A stretch of 64,000 nt of DNA, from contig NZ_LBMU02000038.1 in NCBI RefSeq assembly GCF_001005085.2, positions 116,501 to 180,500 of the forward strand, given 5' to 3'. This DNA is from Streptomyces humi (GTDB taxonomy: Bacteria > Actinomycetota > Actinomycetes > Streptomycetales > Streptomycetaceae). Positions 1-9,360 of this stretch are shown piece by piece. A program made the translations under genes and the position numbers. A model generated the notes under the pieces. It was not told the origin of the DNA, did not search any database, and saw nothing but the letters and a program-made list of their open reading frames with translations. Within the stretch, counting starts at the first letter, position 1. Every line of letters begins with the position of its first letter.

Positions 1-1119
1 ATGCACGAGGCCGACTCGATCATCGGCTTCCAGATGCTCAACGATCCCAGCTATGTGAACAGCCCCGGGACCTTCCAGAGCGCGGTGCAGCACATCAACT
101 ACACCTTCAACTGGTTCTACGCCGACTCCTCGCACACCGCGTACTACAACAGCGGCAACAACCCGGTGCGCCCGAGCGGGGTGGACCCCGAGTTCCCGGT
201 CTGGGGCCAGGCCGCGTACGAGTGGCAGAACTGGGACCCGACCACCAACACGGCCGACTACACCCCGGCCTCCCAGCACCCCCAGTCCGTCGACCAGGAC
301 TACTACATCTCCTGGAACAACAAGCAGGCGCTCAACTACACGACCGCCAGCTGGGGCGACGGTTCGGTCCACCGGGGCAACCTCCTCGACGACCGGGTGA
401 AGAAACTCGTGGCCGCCGGAGGCGTCACCCGCTCCTCGCTTGTCAAGGCCATGGCAGACGCGTCACTCACCGACCTGCGGGCCGAGGACGTGCTGCCGGA
501 CCTGCTGAAGGTGATCAACAGCAGTACGGTCACCGACTCCACCGCCGCCGCGGCCGTCACCAAACTCCAGACCTGGCTGACGGCGGGCGGCAAGCGCACC
601 GAGACGTCGGCGGGCTCGAAGACCTACGCCAACTCCGACGCCATCCGGATCCTCGACGCCTGGTGGCCCCTGCTGGTGAAGGCCGAGTTCCAGCCCGGCC
701 TCGGTGACGACCTGTACACCGCGCTCACCGCCAACCTGCCCATCGACGAGGCTCCCTGGGCCGCACACGGGCCCACCGGCTCGCACGCCGGCAGCTCCTA
801 CCAGTACGGCTGGTGGAGTTATGTCGACAAGGACGTCCGCTCCGTGCTCGGGCAGAGCGTGTCCGGACCGCTGGCCGAGCAGTACTGCGGTGGCGGCAGC
901 CTCAGCTCCTGCCGCGACATCCTCATCAGCACCCTGAAGACGGCGGCCGGCACCAGTGCCTCCACCGTCTACCCCGGGGACTCGCTGTGCTCGGCGGGCG
1001 ACCAGTGGTGCGCCGACTCGATCGTCCAGCGCACCCTGGGCGGCATCAAGCACTACAACATCAGCTGGCAGAACCGGCCGACCTTCCAGCAGGTGGTGGA
1101 GTACACGTCACACCGGTGA
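1..1119 (+). CDS. Penicillin acylase family protein, C-terminal part (truncated by window edge)
   Basis: The open frame runs into the left edge, so codon 1 is probably an internal Met and the signal peptide, alpha chain and beta-chain N-terminal nucleophile lie outside. The 372 residues seen are rich in Tyr/Trp/Asn, with phrases such as WGQAAYEWQNWDP and YYISWNNKQALNY that fit the beta chain of secreted Ntn-hydrolase acylases. These cleave amides such as beta-lactam side chains or acyl-homoserine lactones. Four cysteines near the C-terminus (QYCGG, SSCRD, SLCSA, QWCAD) suggest disulfides and export. Family assignment is by overall resemblance; the substrate cannot be told. Confidence 0.75.
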   Translation: MHEADSIIGFQMLNDPSYVNSPGTFQSAVQHINYTFNWFYADSSHTAYYNSGNNPVRPSGVDPEFPVWGQAAYEWQNWDPTTNTADYTPASQHPQSVDQDYYISWNNKQALNYTTASWGDGSVHRGNLLDDRVKKLVAAGGVTRSSLVKAMADASLTDLRAEDVLPDLLKVINSSTVTDSTAAAAVTKLQTWLTAGGKRTETSAGSKTYANSDAIRILDAWWPLLVKAEFQPGLGDDLYTALTANLPIDEAPWAAHGPTGSHAGSSYQYGWWSYVDKDVRSVLGQSVSGPLAEQYCGGGSLSSCRDILISTLKTAAGTSASTVYPGDSLCSAGDQWCADSIVQRTLGGIKHYNISWQNRPTFQQVVEYTSHR

Positions 1120-1147
1120 CACGGCAGGACACGGGAACGGCGGCGGG

Positions 1148-2467
1148 TCACGCGACGCGCCCCGCCGCCAGCACCAACCGCGCCAGCTCGGGGTGCACGA
1201 TGTCGCTGTGCGCCCCGGTCGGCGGCCCGCCCCGCCGCACCACCGCCGCCGCGTCGACGTTCACGCAACCCGGCGCGGCGAGCGGTCCGCGCAGCGCCGC
1301 CGCCAGGTCCAGTGACCGTGTACCCGGCACCGCCTGGACGCCGTCGTGGCCCATCGCGCCCCACCGGTCGCCCAGCATCCCCGCCAGGTCCGCGCCGAGC
1401 GCCGACTCGCAGTCGTCCGCCGTCCGGGAGGCCAGCGGATAGAACGTGCCGAGCGCCCCGTCGAAGTGGGAGTAACAGCACACCAGTGGCCCGTCGATGC
1501 GGTTCTGCTGGCCATGCAGCACCCCGCCCGCCCGCGGGTCGTGCGGCAGCCGGGCGGCGAACGCGTAGTGCGAGAAGGCCCCTTGCAGCAGCGTCACGGA
1601 CTTCACCGTGCGCACCCCGTCGGGCAGCCCGCGCAGCGCGAACGACACCAGCCGACCGCCGAAGCTGTGCCCGACCAGATGCACCCGCACCTCCGGCGCC
1701 GCCTGCGCCAACTGCCCGACCACCCGGCCGAGGCCACGCTCCCCGACGGTCCCCGCCCGCCGTTTCATCGCCCAGTACGTCGCCTGCCGCAGCAGTTCCT
1801 TCGCCCCGTCCCACGGGTTCGGCAGGGCGAACCCGGCCGCGTCCGGGCCCTCCCGCGGGGACGTCAGCGCCTGCGCGAACTCCTCGCACAGCTCCGTGGC
1901 CGCCGTACCGAACAGCACCGGCTCGCTCTCCGGGACGCCCTCCGCGAGGGTGTCCGCCGCGAACAGGGGCTGCGGTCCGCCGGGGAGGACCTCGACCAGC
2001 AGCCGTACCAGGCGCCCGAACTCCTCCAGTTCGGCGGCCGGCCGCTGGTCCAGCATCCGGGAGAGCTGATCGACCACCGTGGCCCGCCCCGGGAAGGTCT
2101 CCAGCAGCGCGTGCCGGGTGTCCTTGTCGAGGACGGGCGCCGGGGACTCCTCGGCCTCCGTGGCCACCACCGACTTGGGGAAGTCGGGGATCGGCTCGTC
2201 GCAGAACCGCATCGACGGCCAGATCACTCCGACGTACCCGAGCGCCGCCCTCGGCGCGAGCTTCGGCATCGGGGCGAAGAACCGCCGGTACAGGGCGGTC
2301 GCGCCGGACCGGTCGTTGTTCCAGCCGTGCGCGAAGACGACCAGGTCGCGTACGCCGTGCCCCGTGACCTCGTCCAGCAGCCGGTCGCGTTCGGCGCCGT
2401 CCGGATCCCCGTCCGCGTCGAAGGTCAGCTCCCAGTAAGGAGCCACACTCATCCCAGGATCCGCCAT
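1148..2467 (-). CDS. Alpha/beta hydrolase-fold protein
   Basis: A protein of 439 residues with a serine-hydrolase nucleophile elbow, GHSFG, with Ser at about residue 268, preceded by a beta strand (VRVHLV). An N-terminal segment VVFAHGWNND looks like an oxyanion-hole HGW motif. The frame extends upstream, but ATG 2467 is preferred because GAGGAG lies 6 nt before it. It converges with the acylase gene. The substrate is unknown; a lipase/esterase-like or serine-peptidase-like role is possible. There is no signal peptide, so it is probably cytoplasmic. Confidence 0.7.
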   Translation of the reverse strand: MADPGMSVAPYWELTFDADGDPDGAERDRLLDEVTGHGVRDLVVFAHGWNNDRSGATALYRRFFAPMPKLAPRAALGYVGVIWPSMRFCDEPIPDFPKSVVATEAEESPAPVLDKDTRHALLETFPGRATVVDQLSRMLDQRPAAELEEFGRLVRLLVEVLPGGPQPLFAADTLAEGVPESEPVLFGTAATELCEEFAQALTSPREGPDAAGFALPNPWDGAKELLRQATYWAMKRRAGTVGERGLGRVVGQLAQAAPEVRVHLVGHSFGGRLVSFALRGLPDGVRTVKSVTLLQGAFSHYAFAARLPHDPRAGGVLHGQQNRIDGPLVCCYSHFDGALGTFYPLASRTADDCESALGADLAGMLGDRWGAMGHDGVQAVPGTRSLDLAAALRGPLAAPGCVNVDAAAVVRRGGPPTGAHSDIVHPELARLVLAAGRVA

Positions 2468-2546
2468 ACCAGGCTCCTCGTCCCCGAACCGGTGCGATGT
2501 GGGCGCATCGTCCCGCTCCGGGGCAACATTGGCCATACACCGCGCC

Positions 2547-3782
2547 TCACCTGTAGAGGAGAAATTCCTTTCGCGTCCGGCGGAACGCGGCGAGTTCGTC
2601 CTGCCAGGCGCCGGAGATCTCGTCCGGGCCGGCGCCCGCGTCGACCATCGTGCGGACGGTCGTGGATCCGGTGAGCGTGTCGATCCAGTGGTCCGGCCGC
2701 CAGGCGAACCCGCTCCACACCTTCTTCGCGGTGACGAGCAGGGCGACGCCGGTGCGCACGGGGTCGTAGGCGGCCCGGTCGTGGACGTGGATCTGCACCC
2801 CGCCGACCGTCCTGCCCTGGAACTTGGAGAACGTCGGAGCGAAGTACGCCTCCCTGAACCGCACGCCCGGCAGCGCGAGTCCGTCGGCCGCGGCGGCCCA
2901 GCGGGCGTCGACGCCCTCCGCGCCGAGGAGTTCGAAGGGGCGGGTGGTGCCGCGCCCCTCGGAGAGGTTCGTGCCCTCGAAGAGACAGGTCCCGGAGTAC
3001 ACCAGCGCGGTGTCCGGGGTGGGCATGTTGGGGCTCGGCGGGACCCACGGCAGGCCGTAGGCGTCGTAGAAGAGGTCGCGGTGCCAGCCGGACATCGCCA
3101 CGACGTCCAGGGCGACCGGCCTGCCCAGGAAACGCGCGTTGAACAGCTTCGCGAGTTCGGCGACGGTCATGCCGTGCGCCTGCGCGATCGGCTGCCGGCC
3201 GACGAAACTGGCGAACTCCTTGTGCAGCACCGGGCCCTGGGCGGCGCGGCCGGTCACCGGGTTCGGGCGGTCCAGCACGACGAAGCGCTTGCCGGCCAGG
3301 CGCGCCGCCTCCATGCAGTCGTACAGCGTCCAGATGTACGTGTAGAAGCGGGCGCCGACGTCCTGGATGTCGAAGACGACCGTGTCGACGCCGGAGGCGG
3401 TGAAGACGTCGGCGAGGGGCTGACCGCTCTTGAGGTAGGTGTCGTAGACGGGGAGGCCGGTCGCCGGGTCGTCGTGGCGGCCCTCGGAGCCGCCGGCCTG
3501 GGCGGTGCCGCGGAAGCCGTGCTCGGGCCCGAAGACGGCCGTGAGTCGCACGCGGGGGTCGGCGTGCATGACGTCGACGATGTGGCGGACGTCCTGGGTG
3601 ATGCCGGTGGGGTTGGTGACGATGCCGACCTTCTGGCCGCCGAGCAGAGAGTAGCCGTCGGCGGCGAGACGGTCGAAACCGGTGTGGAGGGTGCCGTGGG
3701 AGTCGGCTGTGGTGGCCGGCGTCGCCGTGAGTGAGGCGGTTGCCGTGGCGGCGGTGAGCAGAGCTCTTCTGGACAGGCGCAT
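2547..3782 (-). CDS. Exported DUF1343 protein, NamZ-type exo-beta-N-acetylmuramidase
   Basis: 411 residues. The N-terminus MRLSRRALLTAATATASL is a twin-arginine-like signal without lipobox. The body has DUF1343 hallmarks: VGIVTNPTG, FGPEHGFRG, DIQDVGARFYTYIWT, DRPNPVTG and LFEGTNLSEGRGT. Family members (NamZ of Bacillus) remove terminal MurNAc from peptidoglycan fragments, so a cell-wall turnover role outside the membrane is inferred. The length is normal for the family. It lies 79 bp upstream of the hydrolase gene on the same strand, so the two could be co-transcribed. Confidence 0.85.
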   Translation of the reverse strand: MRLSRRALLTAATATASLTATPATTADSHGTLHTGFDRLAADGYSLLGGQKVGIVTNPTGITQDVRHIVDVMHADPRVRLTAVFGPEHGFRGTAQAGGSEGRHDDPATGLPVYDTYLKSGQPLADVFTASGVDTVVFDIQDVGARFYTYIWTLYDCMEAARLAGKRFVVLDRPNPVTGRAAQGPVLHKEFASFVGRQPIAQAHGMTVAELAKLFNARFLGRPVALDVVAMSGWHRDLFYDAYGLPWVPPSPNMPTPDTALVYSGTCLFEGTNLSEGRGTTRPFELLGAEGVDARWAAAADGLALPGVRFREAYFAPTFSKFQGRTVGGVQIHVHDRAAYDPVRTGVALLVTAKKVWSGFAWRPDHWIDTLTGSTTVRTMVDAGAGPDEISGAWQDELAAFRRTRKEFLLYR

Positions 3783-3830
3783 GGGGGTCGCCTCCGTGGT
3801 CGTCCGGGCGCGGGTCGGTGGGGGCTGGTC

Positions 3831-3850
3831 GCGCGGTTCCCCGCGCCCCT
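3831..3850. repeat. Intergenic GC-rich hairpin repeat, copy 1
   Basis: GCGCGGTTCCCCGCGCCCCT. The same 20-mer or its complement recurs at 11684, 41645 and 62962. The core GCGCGG/CCGCGC can form a hairpin. Elements of this type are common between Streptomyces genes. Confidence 0.7.
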
Positions 3851-3880
3851 AGGTTGGACCGGTCACCCTTCCCTTTACAC

Positions 3881-3898
3881 ATACCGACTGGTTAGTCT
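3881..3898. promoter_or_regulatory. Candidate TetR operator before the SDR-ligase operon
   Basis: ATACCGACTGGTTAGTCT is an imperfect palindrome (AC..AC..GT..GT). It resembles the near-perfect palindrome at 9361-9378 before the kinase gene. It lies 48 bp upstream of the SDR start, where a promoter is expected. The TetR gene at the end of this operon is the natural candidate ligand. Confidence 0.5.
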
Positions 3899-3945
3899 GG
3901 CCGCTGCTGGGGCCGTGTCGTGTCGCGTCGTGTCGAAGGAGACCG

Positions 3946-4710
3946 ATGGTGGGAGCCGTGCAGGATGCCGGAGTCGTGGTCACCGGGGCGGGAGGTGGCA
4001 TCGGGGCCGCCCTCGCCCGGCGGTTCGCCGCCGAGGGGGCCCGGGTCGTCGTGAACGACCTGGACGGGGACAGGGCCGCCGCCGTCGCCGAGGAGATCGG
4101 CGGTATCGCTCTCGCGGGTGACGCGTCCGGCATCGTCGGGGCCGCCCGGGACGCGCTCGGCGGGACCGTCGACGTCTACTGCGCCAACGCCGGGCTCGGT
4201 TCCGGCGGGTCCGAGGCGGCCGACGCGGCCGTGTGGGCCTCGGCCTGGGACGTCAACGTCATGGCGCACGTACGGGCCGCCCAGGAACTGGTGCCCGACT
4301 GGCTGGAGCGGGGCAGCGGGCGGTTCGTGTCGACCGTCTCCGCCGCCGGGCTGCTCACCATGATCGGCGCGGCGCCCTACAGCGTGACCAAGCACGGCGC
4401 GTACGCCTTCGCCGAGTGGCTGTCGCTGACCTACCGGCACCGTGGCCTGAAGGTGCACGCCATCTGCCCGCAGGGCGTCCGTACCGACATGCTCGCCGCC
4501 ACCGGCAGCGCGGGCGACATCGTGCTCCAGCCGACCGCCATCGAGCCGGAGGCCGTCGCGGACGCGCTGTTCAAGGGGATGGCGGAGGACCGGTTCCTGA
4601 TCCTGCCGCATCCGGAGGTGGCCGGGTTCTACCAGGCCCGGGCGGCCGACCCGGACCGCTGGCTGACGAACATGAACCACATCCAGCAGAAGTGGGAGGC
4701 CACCCGGTGA
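3946..4710 (+). CDS. Short-chain dehydrogenase/reductase
   Basis: A 254-residue classical SDR. The nucleotide-binding TGAGGGIG is at residues 13-20, CANAG follows, and the catalytic Ser132, Tyr145 and Lys149 (YSVTK) are all present. The ATG is 5 nt after AAGGAGACCG. It is the first gene of an operon whose next gene overlaps it by 4 bp (GTGA). Its partners (acyl-CoA ligase, TetR, and nearby kinase plus acyl-CoA dehydrogenase) suggest it interconverts a keto and hydroxy acyl-CoA. By analogy with LvaD of the Pseudomonas levulinate pathway it could reduce a 4-keto acyl-CoA; this is inference. Confidence 0.9.
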   Translation: MVGAVQDAGVVVTGAGGGIGAALARRFAAEGARVVVNDLDGDRAAAVAEEIGGIALAGDASGIVGAARDALGGTVDVYCANAGLGSGGSEAADAAVWASAWDVNVMAHVRAAQELVPDWLERGSGRFVSTVSAAGLLTMIGAAPYSVTKHGAYAFAEWLSLTYRHRGLKVHAICPQGVRTDMLAATGSAGDIVLQPTAIEPEAVADALFKGMAEDRFLILPHPEVAGFYQARAADPDRWLTNMNHIQQKWEATR

Positions 4711-6383
4711 ACCGGCCGCACCCCGAGTCCCACTACGCCGCCCGGCCTTGGGTGGCGCTGCTCGACGAGGCCCAGCGCGGTCCGGTCGAACCGCCCGCCT
4801 CGCTGGTGCACGCCCTGCGGGCCGCCGCCGCCGAGGCGCCCGACCGGACCTGCCTCACCTACTTCGACGCCCGGCTCGGCTTCCGCGAGGTCGACGAGCT
4901 GACCGACGCCGTCGCCGCCCACCTGGCCGAACAGGGCCTGGAGCGCGGTGACCGGGTCGCCGTCGTCCTCCAGAACTCCCCGCACTTCGTGCTGGCGCTG
5001 CTCGGCGCCTGGAAGGCCGGGGCGACCGTGGTGCCGGTCAACCCGATGTACAAGTCGGGGGAGGTCTCCCACGTCCTGCGGGACGCCGAGGTGGCCGCGC
5101 TGATCTGCTCGCAGCGGGCCTGGGAGTCGTATCTGCGCGAGACGGCCGCCGGCTCGCCGGTACGGATCGTGCTCACGGCGAGCGAACTGGACTTCCAGAC
5201 CCGCGACGACGCGCGCGTGCTGACCTTCGAACGGCTGCCGCAGGCCGCCGACGCCGAAGACCTGGTGGAGGTCGCCCGCAGGGGCGGCAAGGCCCCCGAA
5301 GGACGCGACCCGGTCCCCTCCGACATCGCGCTGATCAGCTACACCTCGGGGACGAGCGGCACCCCCAAGGGCGCCACCAACCTGCACGGCAACATCATGT
5401 ACAACGCCGAGCGGCAGCGCACCGGGCTCGCCCTGCCCGACGGGCCGGTCTACTACGCCCTCGCGCCCCTGTTCCACATCACCGGCATGGTCTGCCAGCT
5501 CGCCGCCTGCGTCACCAGCGTGGGCACCCTCGTGCTGACGTACCGCTTCGAGCCCGGTGTGGTCCTGGAGGCGTTCGCCGAGCACCGCCCGCAGTACACG
5601 GTGGGGCCCTCCACCGCCTTCATGGCCCTGGCCGCCCACCCGGACGTCACCCCGGAGCACTTCGCCTCCTTCGCGAACATCTCCTCGGGCGGCGCGCCAC
5701 TGCCGCCGGCCCTCGTCGAGAAGTTCCGGGCCGGGTTCGGACCGTACATCAGGAACGGGTACGGGCTGACCGAGTGCACCGCGCCCTGCGCCTCCGTGCC
5801 GCCGCAGCTGGAAGCGCCCGTCGACCCCGTCTCCGGGACCCTCGCGGTCGGGGTGCCCGGCCCGGACACGGTCGTCCGGATCATCGACGACGCCGGCGAC
5901 GAGGTGCCCTTCGGCCAGCAGGGCGAGATCGCCGTGAGCGGGCCGCAGGTGGTGCCCGGGTACTGGCGGCGGCCCGAGGCCACCGCCGAGACCTTCCCGG
6001 ACGGCGAGCTGCGCACCGGAGACATCGGGTTCATGGACCCGCAGGGCTGGCTGTACGTGGTCGACCGCAAGAAGGACATGATCAACGCGTCCGGCTTCAA
6101 GGTGTGGCCGCGCGAGGTCGAGGACGTGCTGTACACCCATCCGGCGGTACGCGAGGCGGCCGTCGTCGGGATCCCCGACGGCTACCGCGGGGAGACCGTC
6201 AAGGCCTACATCAGTCTTCGCCCGGGGGCTGCAACCGATCCGGACGATCTCGCCCTCTATTGCAAGGAGAGACTGGCGGCGTACAAATATCCGCGCCAGG
6301 TGGAGATCCTGCCCGACCTGCCGAAGTCGGCAAGTGGGAAGATCCTCCGACGGGAACTGCGTTCCCGACCGCAACAGGGTTAG
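4707..6383 (+). CDS. AMP-dependent acyl-CoA synthetase (ligase)
   Basis: 558 residues from GTG 4707, which overlaps the SDR stop. ANL-superfamily motifs are intact: the P-loop YTSGTSGTPKGA, YGLTECT, the TGD hinge, then DRKKDMINASGFKVWPREVE and the C-terminal catalytic Lys in SASGKILRREL. The enzyme should activate a carboxylic acid with ATP and CoA. Context points to a medium or modified fatty acid feeding the downstream acyl-CoA dehydrogenase. Cytoplasmic; the substrate is not determinable from sequence. Confidence 0.92.
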   Translation: MNRPHPESHYAARPWVALLDEAQRGPVEPPASLVHALRAAAAEAPDRTCLTYFDARLGFREVDELTDAVAAHLAEQGLERGDRVAVVLQNSPHFVLALLGAWKAGATVVPVNPMYKSGEVSHVLRDAEVAALICSQRAWESYLRETAAGSPVRIVLTASELDFQTRDDARVLTFERLPQAADAEDLVEVARRGGKAPEGRDPVPSDIALISYTSGTSGTPKGATNLHGNIMYNAERQRTGLALPDGPVYYALAPLFHITGMVCQLAACVTSVGTLVLTYRFEPGVVLEAFAEHRPQYTVGPSTAFMALAAHPDVTPEHFASFANISSGGAPLPPALVEKFRAGFGPYIRNGYGLTECTAPCASVPPQLEAPVDPVSGTLAVGVPGPDTVVRIIDDAGDEVPFGQQGEIAVSGPQVVPGYWRRPEATAETFPDGELRTGDIGFMDPQGWLYVVDRKKDMINASGFKVWPREVEDVLYTHPAVREAAVVGIPDGYRGETVKAYISLRPGAATDPDDLALYCKERLAAYKYPRQVEILPDLPKSASGKILRRELRSRPQQG

Positions 6384-6412
6384 TGGATCTACGAGAAAGG
6401 CAGGTGGCGGCA

Positions 6413-7006
6413 GTGCCCAGGACGACGGACGGAGACGGGGCTCCTGTTCCGCAGCGGCTTCTCGCCGCCGCCACCCGGCTCTTCGCGGAGCAGGGATACG
6501 ACCGGACCTCCGTGCAGGAGATCGTGGAGGCCGCAGGCGTCACCAAGGGGGCGCTGTACCACTACTTCGGCTCCAAGGACGACCTGCTGCACGAGGTGTA
6601 CGCGCGCGTGCTGCGCGTCCAGCAGGACCGGCTCGACGCCTTCGCGAACGCGGACGAGCCCATCGAGAAGCGGCTGCGGGGCGCGGCGGCGGACGTGGTC
6701 GTCACGACCATCGAGAACCTCGACGACGCGTCGATCTTCTTCCGGTCCATGCACCATCTGAGCCCGGAGAAGAACAAGCAGGTACGCGCCGAGCGCCGGC
6801 GCTACCACGAACGCTTCCGCGCGCTCGTCGAGGAGGGCCAGCGCGAGGGCGTCTTCTCCACCGCGACCCCCGCCGACCTGGTGGTGGACTACCACTTCGG
6901 CTCGGTCCACCACCTGTCGACCTGGTACCGCCCCGACGGGCCCATGACCCCCCAGGAGGTCGCCGACCACCTGGCCGACCTGCTGCTGCGGGCACTGCGC
7001 CCCTGA
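6413..7006 (+). CDS. TetR/AcrR family regulator, probable repressor of the acyl-CoA genes
   Basis: 197 residues. The N-terminal HTH (TSVQEIVEAAGVTKGALYHYF) is typical of TetR; the C-terminal ligand domain is not characteristic. Start chosen at GTG 6413, with AGGTGG 5 nt upstream; an alternative GTG at 6404 is possible. It follows the ligase by 29 bp, so it is in the same operon, and its likely targets are the two similar palindromes at 3881 and 9361. A strong bidirectional terminator follows. Confidence 0.88.
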   Translation: MPRTTDGDGAPVPQRLLAAATRLFAEQGYDRTSVQEIVEAAGVTKGALYHYFGSKDDLLHEVYARVLRVQQDRLDAFANADEPIEKRLRGAAADVVVTTIENLDDASIFFRSMHHLSPEKNKQVRAERRRYHERFRALVEEGQREGVFSTATPADLVVDYHFGSVHHLSTWYRPDGPMTPQEVADHLADLLLRALRP

Positions 7007-7014
7007 GGCCGAAG

Positions 7015-7064
7015 AACGGAGACGACCGGTGGCCCCGATCGAGGGACCGCCGGTCGTCTCCGTT
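7015..7064. terminator. Bidirectional terminator between TetR and acyl-CoA dehydrogenase genes
   Basis: A perfect 15-bp inverted repeat, AACGGAGACGACCGG and its complement, surrounds a 20-nt loop. It sits exactly between two convergent stop codons. Confidence 0.85.
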
Positions 7065-7077
7065 CCCGGACCAGCGC

Positions 7078-8292
7078 CTACAGGTACTTCTTCAGCTCCC
7101 GGCGGGCCAGCGAGCGCTGGTGCACCTCGTCCGGGCCGTCGGCGATCATCAGCGTGCGTGCCGCCGCGTACAGCTCGGCCAGCGGGAAGTCCTGGCTGAC
7201 CCCGCCCGCGCCGTGCAGCTGGATCGCCCGGTCGATGATGTCCACGACCGCGCGCGGCGTCGCGATCTTGATGGCCTGGATCTCGGTGTGGGCGCCCCGG
7301 TTGCCGACGGTGTCCATCAGCCAGGCCGTCTTCAGGACCAGCAGCCGCAGCTGCTCGACCGTCACCCGGGCGTCGGCGATCCAGTTGTGCACCACGCCCT
7401 GCTGGGCCAGCGCCTTGCCGAAGGCCTGGCGGGACACGGCCCGGCGGCACATCAGCTCGATGGCCCGCTCGGCCATGCCGATCAGCCGCATGCAGTGGTG
7501 GATCCGGCCGGGGCCGAGGCGGGCCTGGGCGATCGCGAAGCCGCCGCCCTCCTCGCCGACCAGGTTCGACACCGGCACGCGCGCGTGGTCGAAGACGACC
7601 TCGGCGTGGCCGCCGTGCGAGTGGTCCTCGTACCCGAAGACCCGCATCGCGCGCTTCACGGTGACACCCGGGGTGTCCCGCGGGACCAGCACCATGGACT
7701 GCTGACGCCGGATGTCCGGGCCGTCCGGATCGGTCTTGCCCATCACGATGAAGATCTTGCAGTCCGGGTTCATCGCCCCGGAGATGTACCACTTGCGGCC
7801 GGTGACGACGTAGTCGTCGCCGTCGCGTTCGATATGGGTGGTGATGTTGGTGGCGTCCGAGGAGGCCACCTCCGGCTCGGTCATGGCGAACGCCGAGCGG
7901 ATCTCACCCGCCAGCAGCGGCTCCAGCCACTGCTTCTTCTGCGCCTCGTCGGCGAACTGCGCCAGCACCTCCATGTTGCCGGTGTCCGGGGCCGCGCAGT
8001 TCAGCGCGGTGGGCGCCAGGTGCGGGGAGCGGCCGGTGATCTCGGCGAGGGGCGCGTACTGGAGGTTGGTGAGGCCGGCGCCGTACTCGGCGTCGGGCAG
8101 GAAGAGGTTCCACAGGCCCTGCCTGCGGGCCTCGGCCTTCAACTCCTCGACCACGGCCGGGGTGTCCCACGGTGAGGCGAGCGCGGCCCGCTGCTCCTCC
8201 GCCACCGCCTCCGCCGGGTAGACGAACTCGTCCATGAAGGCGAGGAGTTGGGCGCGCAGTTCCTCGGTGCGCGCGTCGAACGCGAAGTCCAT
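7078..8292 (-). CDS. Acyl-CoA dehydrogenase, ACAD10/11-like
   Basis: 404 residues with FAD acyl-CoA dehydrogenase motifs: FAMTEPEVASSDATNI, YVVTGRKWYISGA and LHGAGGVSQDFPLAELYA. Near the C-terminus ADGPDEVH stands where medium-chain enzymes have the catalytic Glu of YEGT, a feature I associate with ACAD10/11-type proteins. In those proteins a kinase domain is fused to the dehydrogenase; here the kinase gene ends 6 bp upstream. It probably acts on a phosphorylated hydroxyacyl-CoA, which is inference from this pairing. Confidence 0.9.
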   Translation of the reverse strand: MDFAFDARTEELRAQLLAFMDEFVYPAEAVAEEQRAALASPWDTPAVVEELKAEARRQGLWNLFLPDAEYGAGLTNLQYAPLAEITGRSPHLAPTALNCAAPDTGNMEVLAQFADEAQKKQWLEPLLAGEIRSAFAMTEPEVASSDATNITTHIERDGDDYVVTGRKWYISGAMNPDCKIFIVMGKTDPDGPDIRRQQSMVLVPRDTPGVTVKRAMRVFGYEDHSHGGHAEVVFDHARVPVSNLVGEEGGGFAIAQARLGPGRIHHCMRLIGMAERAIELMCRRAVSRQAFGKALAQQGVVHNWIADARVTVEQLRLLVLKTAWLMDTVGNRGAHTEIQAIKIATPRAVVDIIDRAIQLHGAGGVSQDFPLAELYAAARTLMIADGPDEVHQRSLARRELKKYL

Positions 8293-8298
8293 GGCCGG

Positions 8299-9321
8299 TC
8301 AGCCTTCCTGAAGAGTCGTCAGTCCGTGGTCGATGAAGACGGGGACGAGTTCGCCGATGCGGTCGAAGCCCTGCCCGAGCGTCTGGCCCAGCGTGTACCG
8401 GTAGTGGATGCCCTCCAGGATCACGGCGAGCTTGAACCAGGCGAACGCCGTGTACCAGGAGACGGCGGACACGTCCCGGCCGGAGCGGGCCGCGTAGCGC
8501 TCGACCAGCTCCTGCGGGGACGGGTGACCGGGCGCCTCCGCGGTGGTCGACACCGGCGAGTCGGGCGCGCCGAGCGGCTGGCTGTACATCACCAGCAGGC
8601 CGAGGTCGGTCAGCGGGTCGCCGAGTGTGGACATCTCCCAGTCGAGGATCGCCTTGATCGTGTCGTCGTCGCCGATCAGGACGTTGTCCAGGCGGTAGTC
8701 GCCGTGGATGACGGCGGGTGCGGGGGAGTCGGGCAGCCGGCGGCCCAGGGTGGCGTGCAGCTCGTCGATGCCGGCCAGCTCCCGGTTGCGGGAGGCGTCC
8801 AGCTGCTTGCCCCAGCGGCGCAGCTGGCGGTCCAGGAAGCCCTCGGGCCGGCCGAAGTCGGCGAGGCCCACCTCCGCCGGGTCCACGGCGTGCAGCTCCA
8901 CCAGTGTGTCGACGAGGGAGAGCACGGCGGCGCGGGTGCGCTCCGGGCCGAGCGGGGCGAGCTGGCCGGAGGTGCGGTACGGGGTGCCCTCGACGAACTC
9001 CATCACGTAGAAAGGCGCGCCGAGGACCTCCTCGTCCTCGCACAGCAGCACGGGCCGCGGCACCGGTACCTCGGTCGGGTGCAGCGCGCTGATCACCCGG
9101 TGCTCGCGCTTCATGTCGTGCGCGGTGGCCAGGACATGGCCCAGCGGCGGCCGTCGTACCACCCACTTCGAGGTGGCGTCGGAGACCGCGTAGGTGAGGT
9201 TCGACCGCCCGCCCTCGATCAGCCTGCCGGTCAGCGGACCGCTCACCAGGCCGGGGCGCTCGCGGTCGAGCAGGCCGCGCAGCCGGTCGAGATCCAGTCC
9301 GGGCGGGTGGTCGGGGCTCAT
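8299..9321 (-). CDS. APH-like phosphotransferase (ACAD10/11 kinase-domain type)
   Basis: 340 residues. The kinase catalytic loop VIHGDYRLDNVLIGDDD and the metal-binding ILDWEMSTLGDP are intact, and the N-terminal lobe has WVVRRPPLG. This is the subgroup annotated as phosphotransferase beside acyl-CoA dehydrogenases rather than antibiotic resistance. Relatives (LvaA, ACAD11 N-terminal domain) phosphorylate 4-hydroxyacyl-CoA. ATG 9321 has GTAGGAG upstream. It is the first gene of the leftward operon, with the palindrome at 9361-9378 covering the presumed promoter. Confidence 0.88.
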   Translation of the reverse strand: MSPDHPPGLDLDRLRGLLDRERPGLVSGPLTGRLIEGGRSNLTYAVSDATSKWVVRRPPLGHVLATAHDMKREHRVISALHPTEVPVPRPVLLCEDEEVLGAPFYVMEFVEGTPYRTSGQLAPLGPERTRAAVLSLVDTLVELHAVDPAEVGLADFGRPEGFLDRQLRRWGKQLDASRNRELAGIDELHATLGRRLPDSPAPAVIHGDYRLDNVLIGDDDTIKAILDWEMSTLGDPLTDLGLLVMYSQPLGAPDSPVSTTAEAPGHPSPQELVERYAARSGRDVSAVSWYTAFAWFKLAVILEGIHYRYTLGQTLGQGFDRIGELVPVFIDHGLTTLQEG

Positions 9322-9360
9322 GCATCGCTCCTACGAACGAATGAACAGGTCCCGACTATG

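Noticed and set aside
8299..9321. Aminoglycoside resistance kinase
   Set aside because: Its motifs and pairing with an acyl-CoA dehydrogenase fit the ACAD10/11-type metabolic kinases better.
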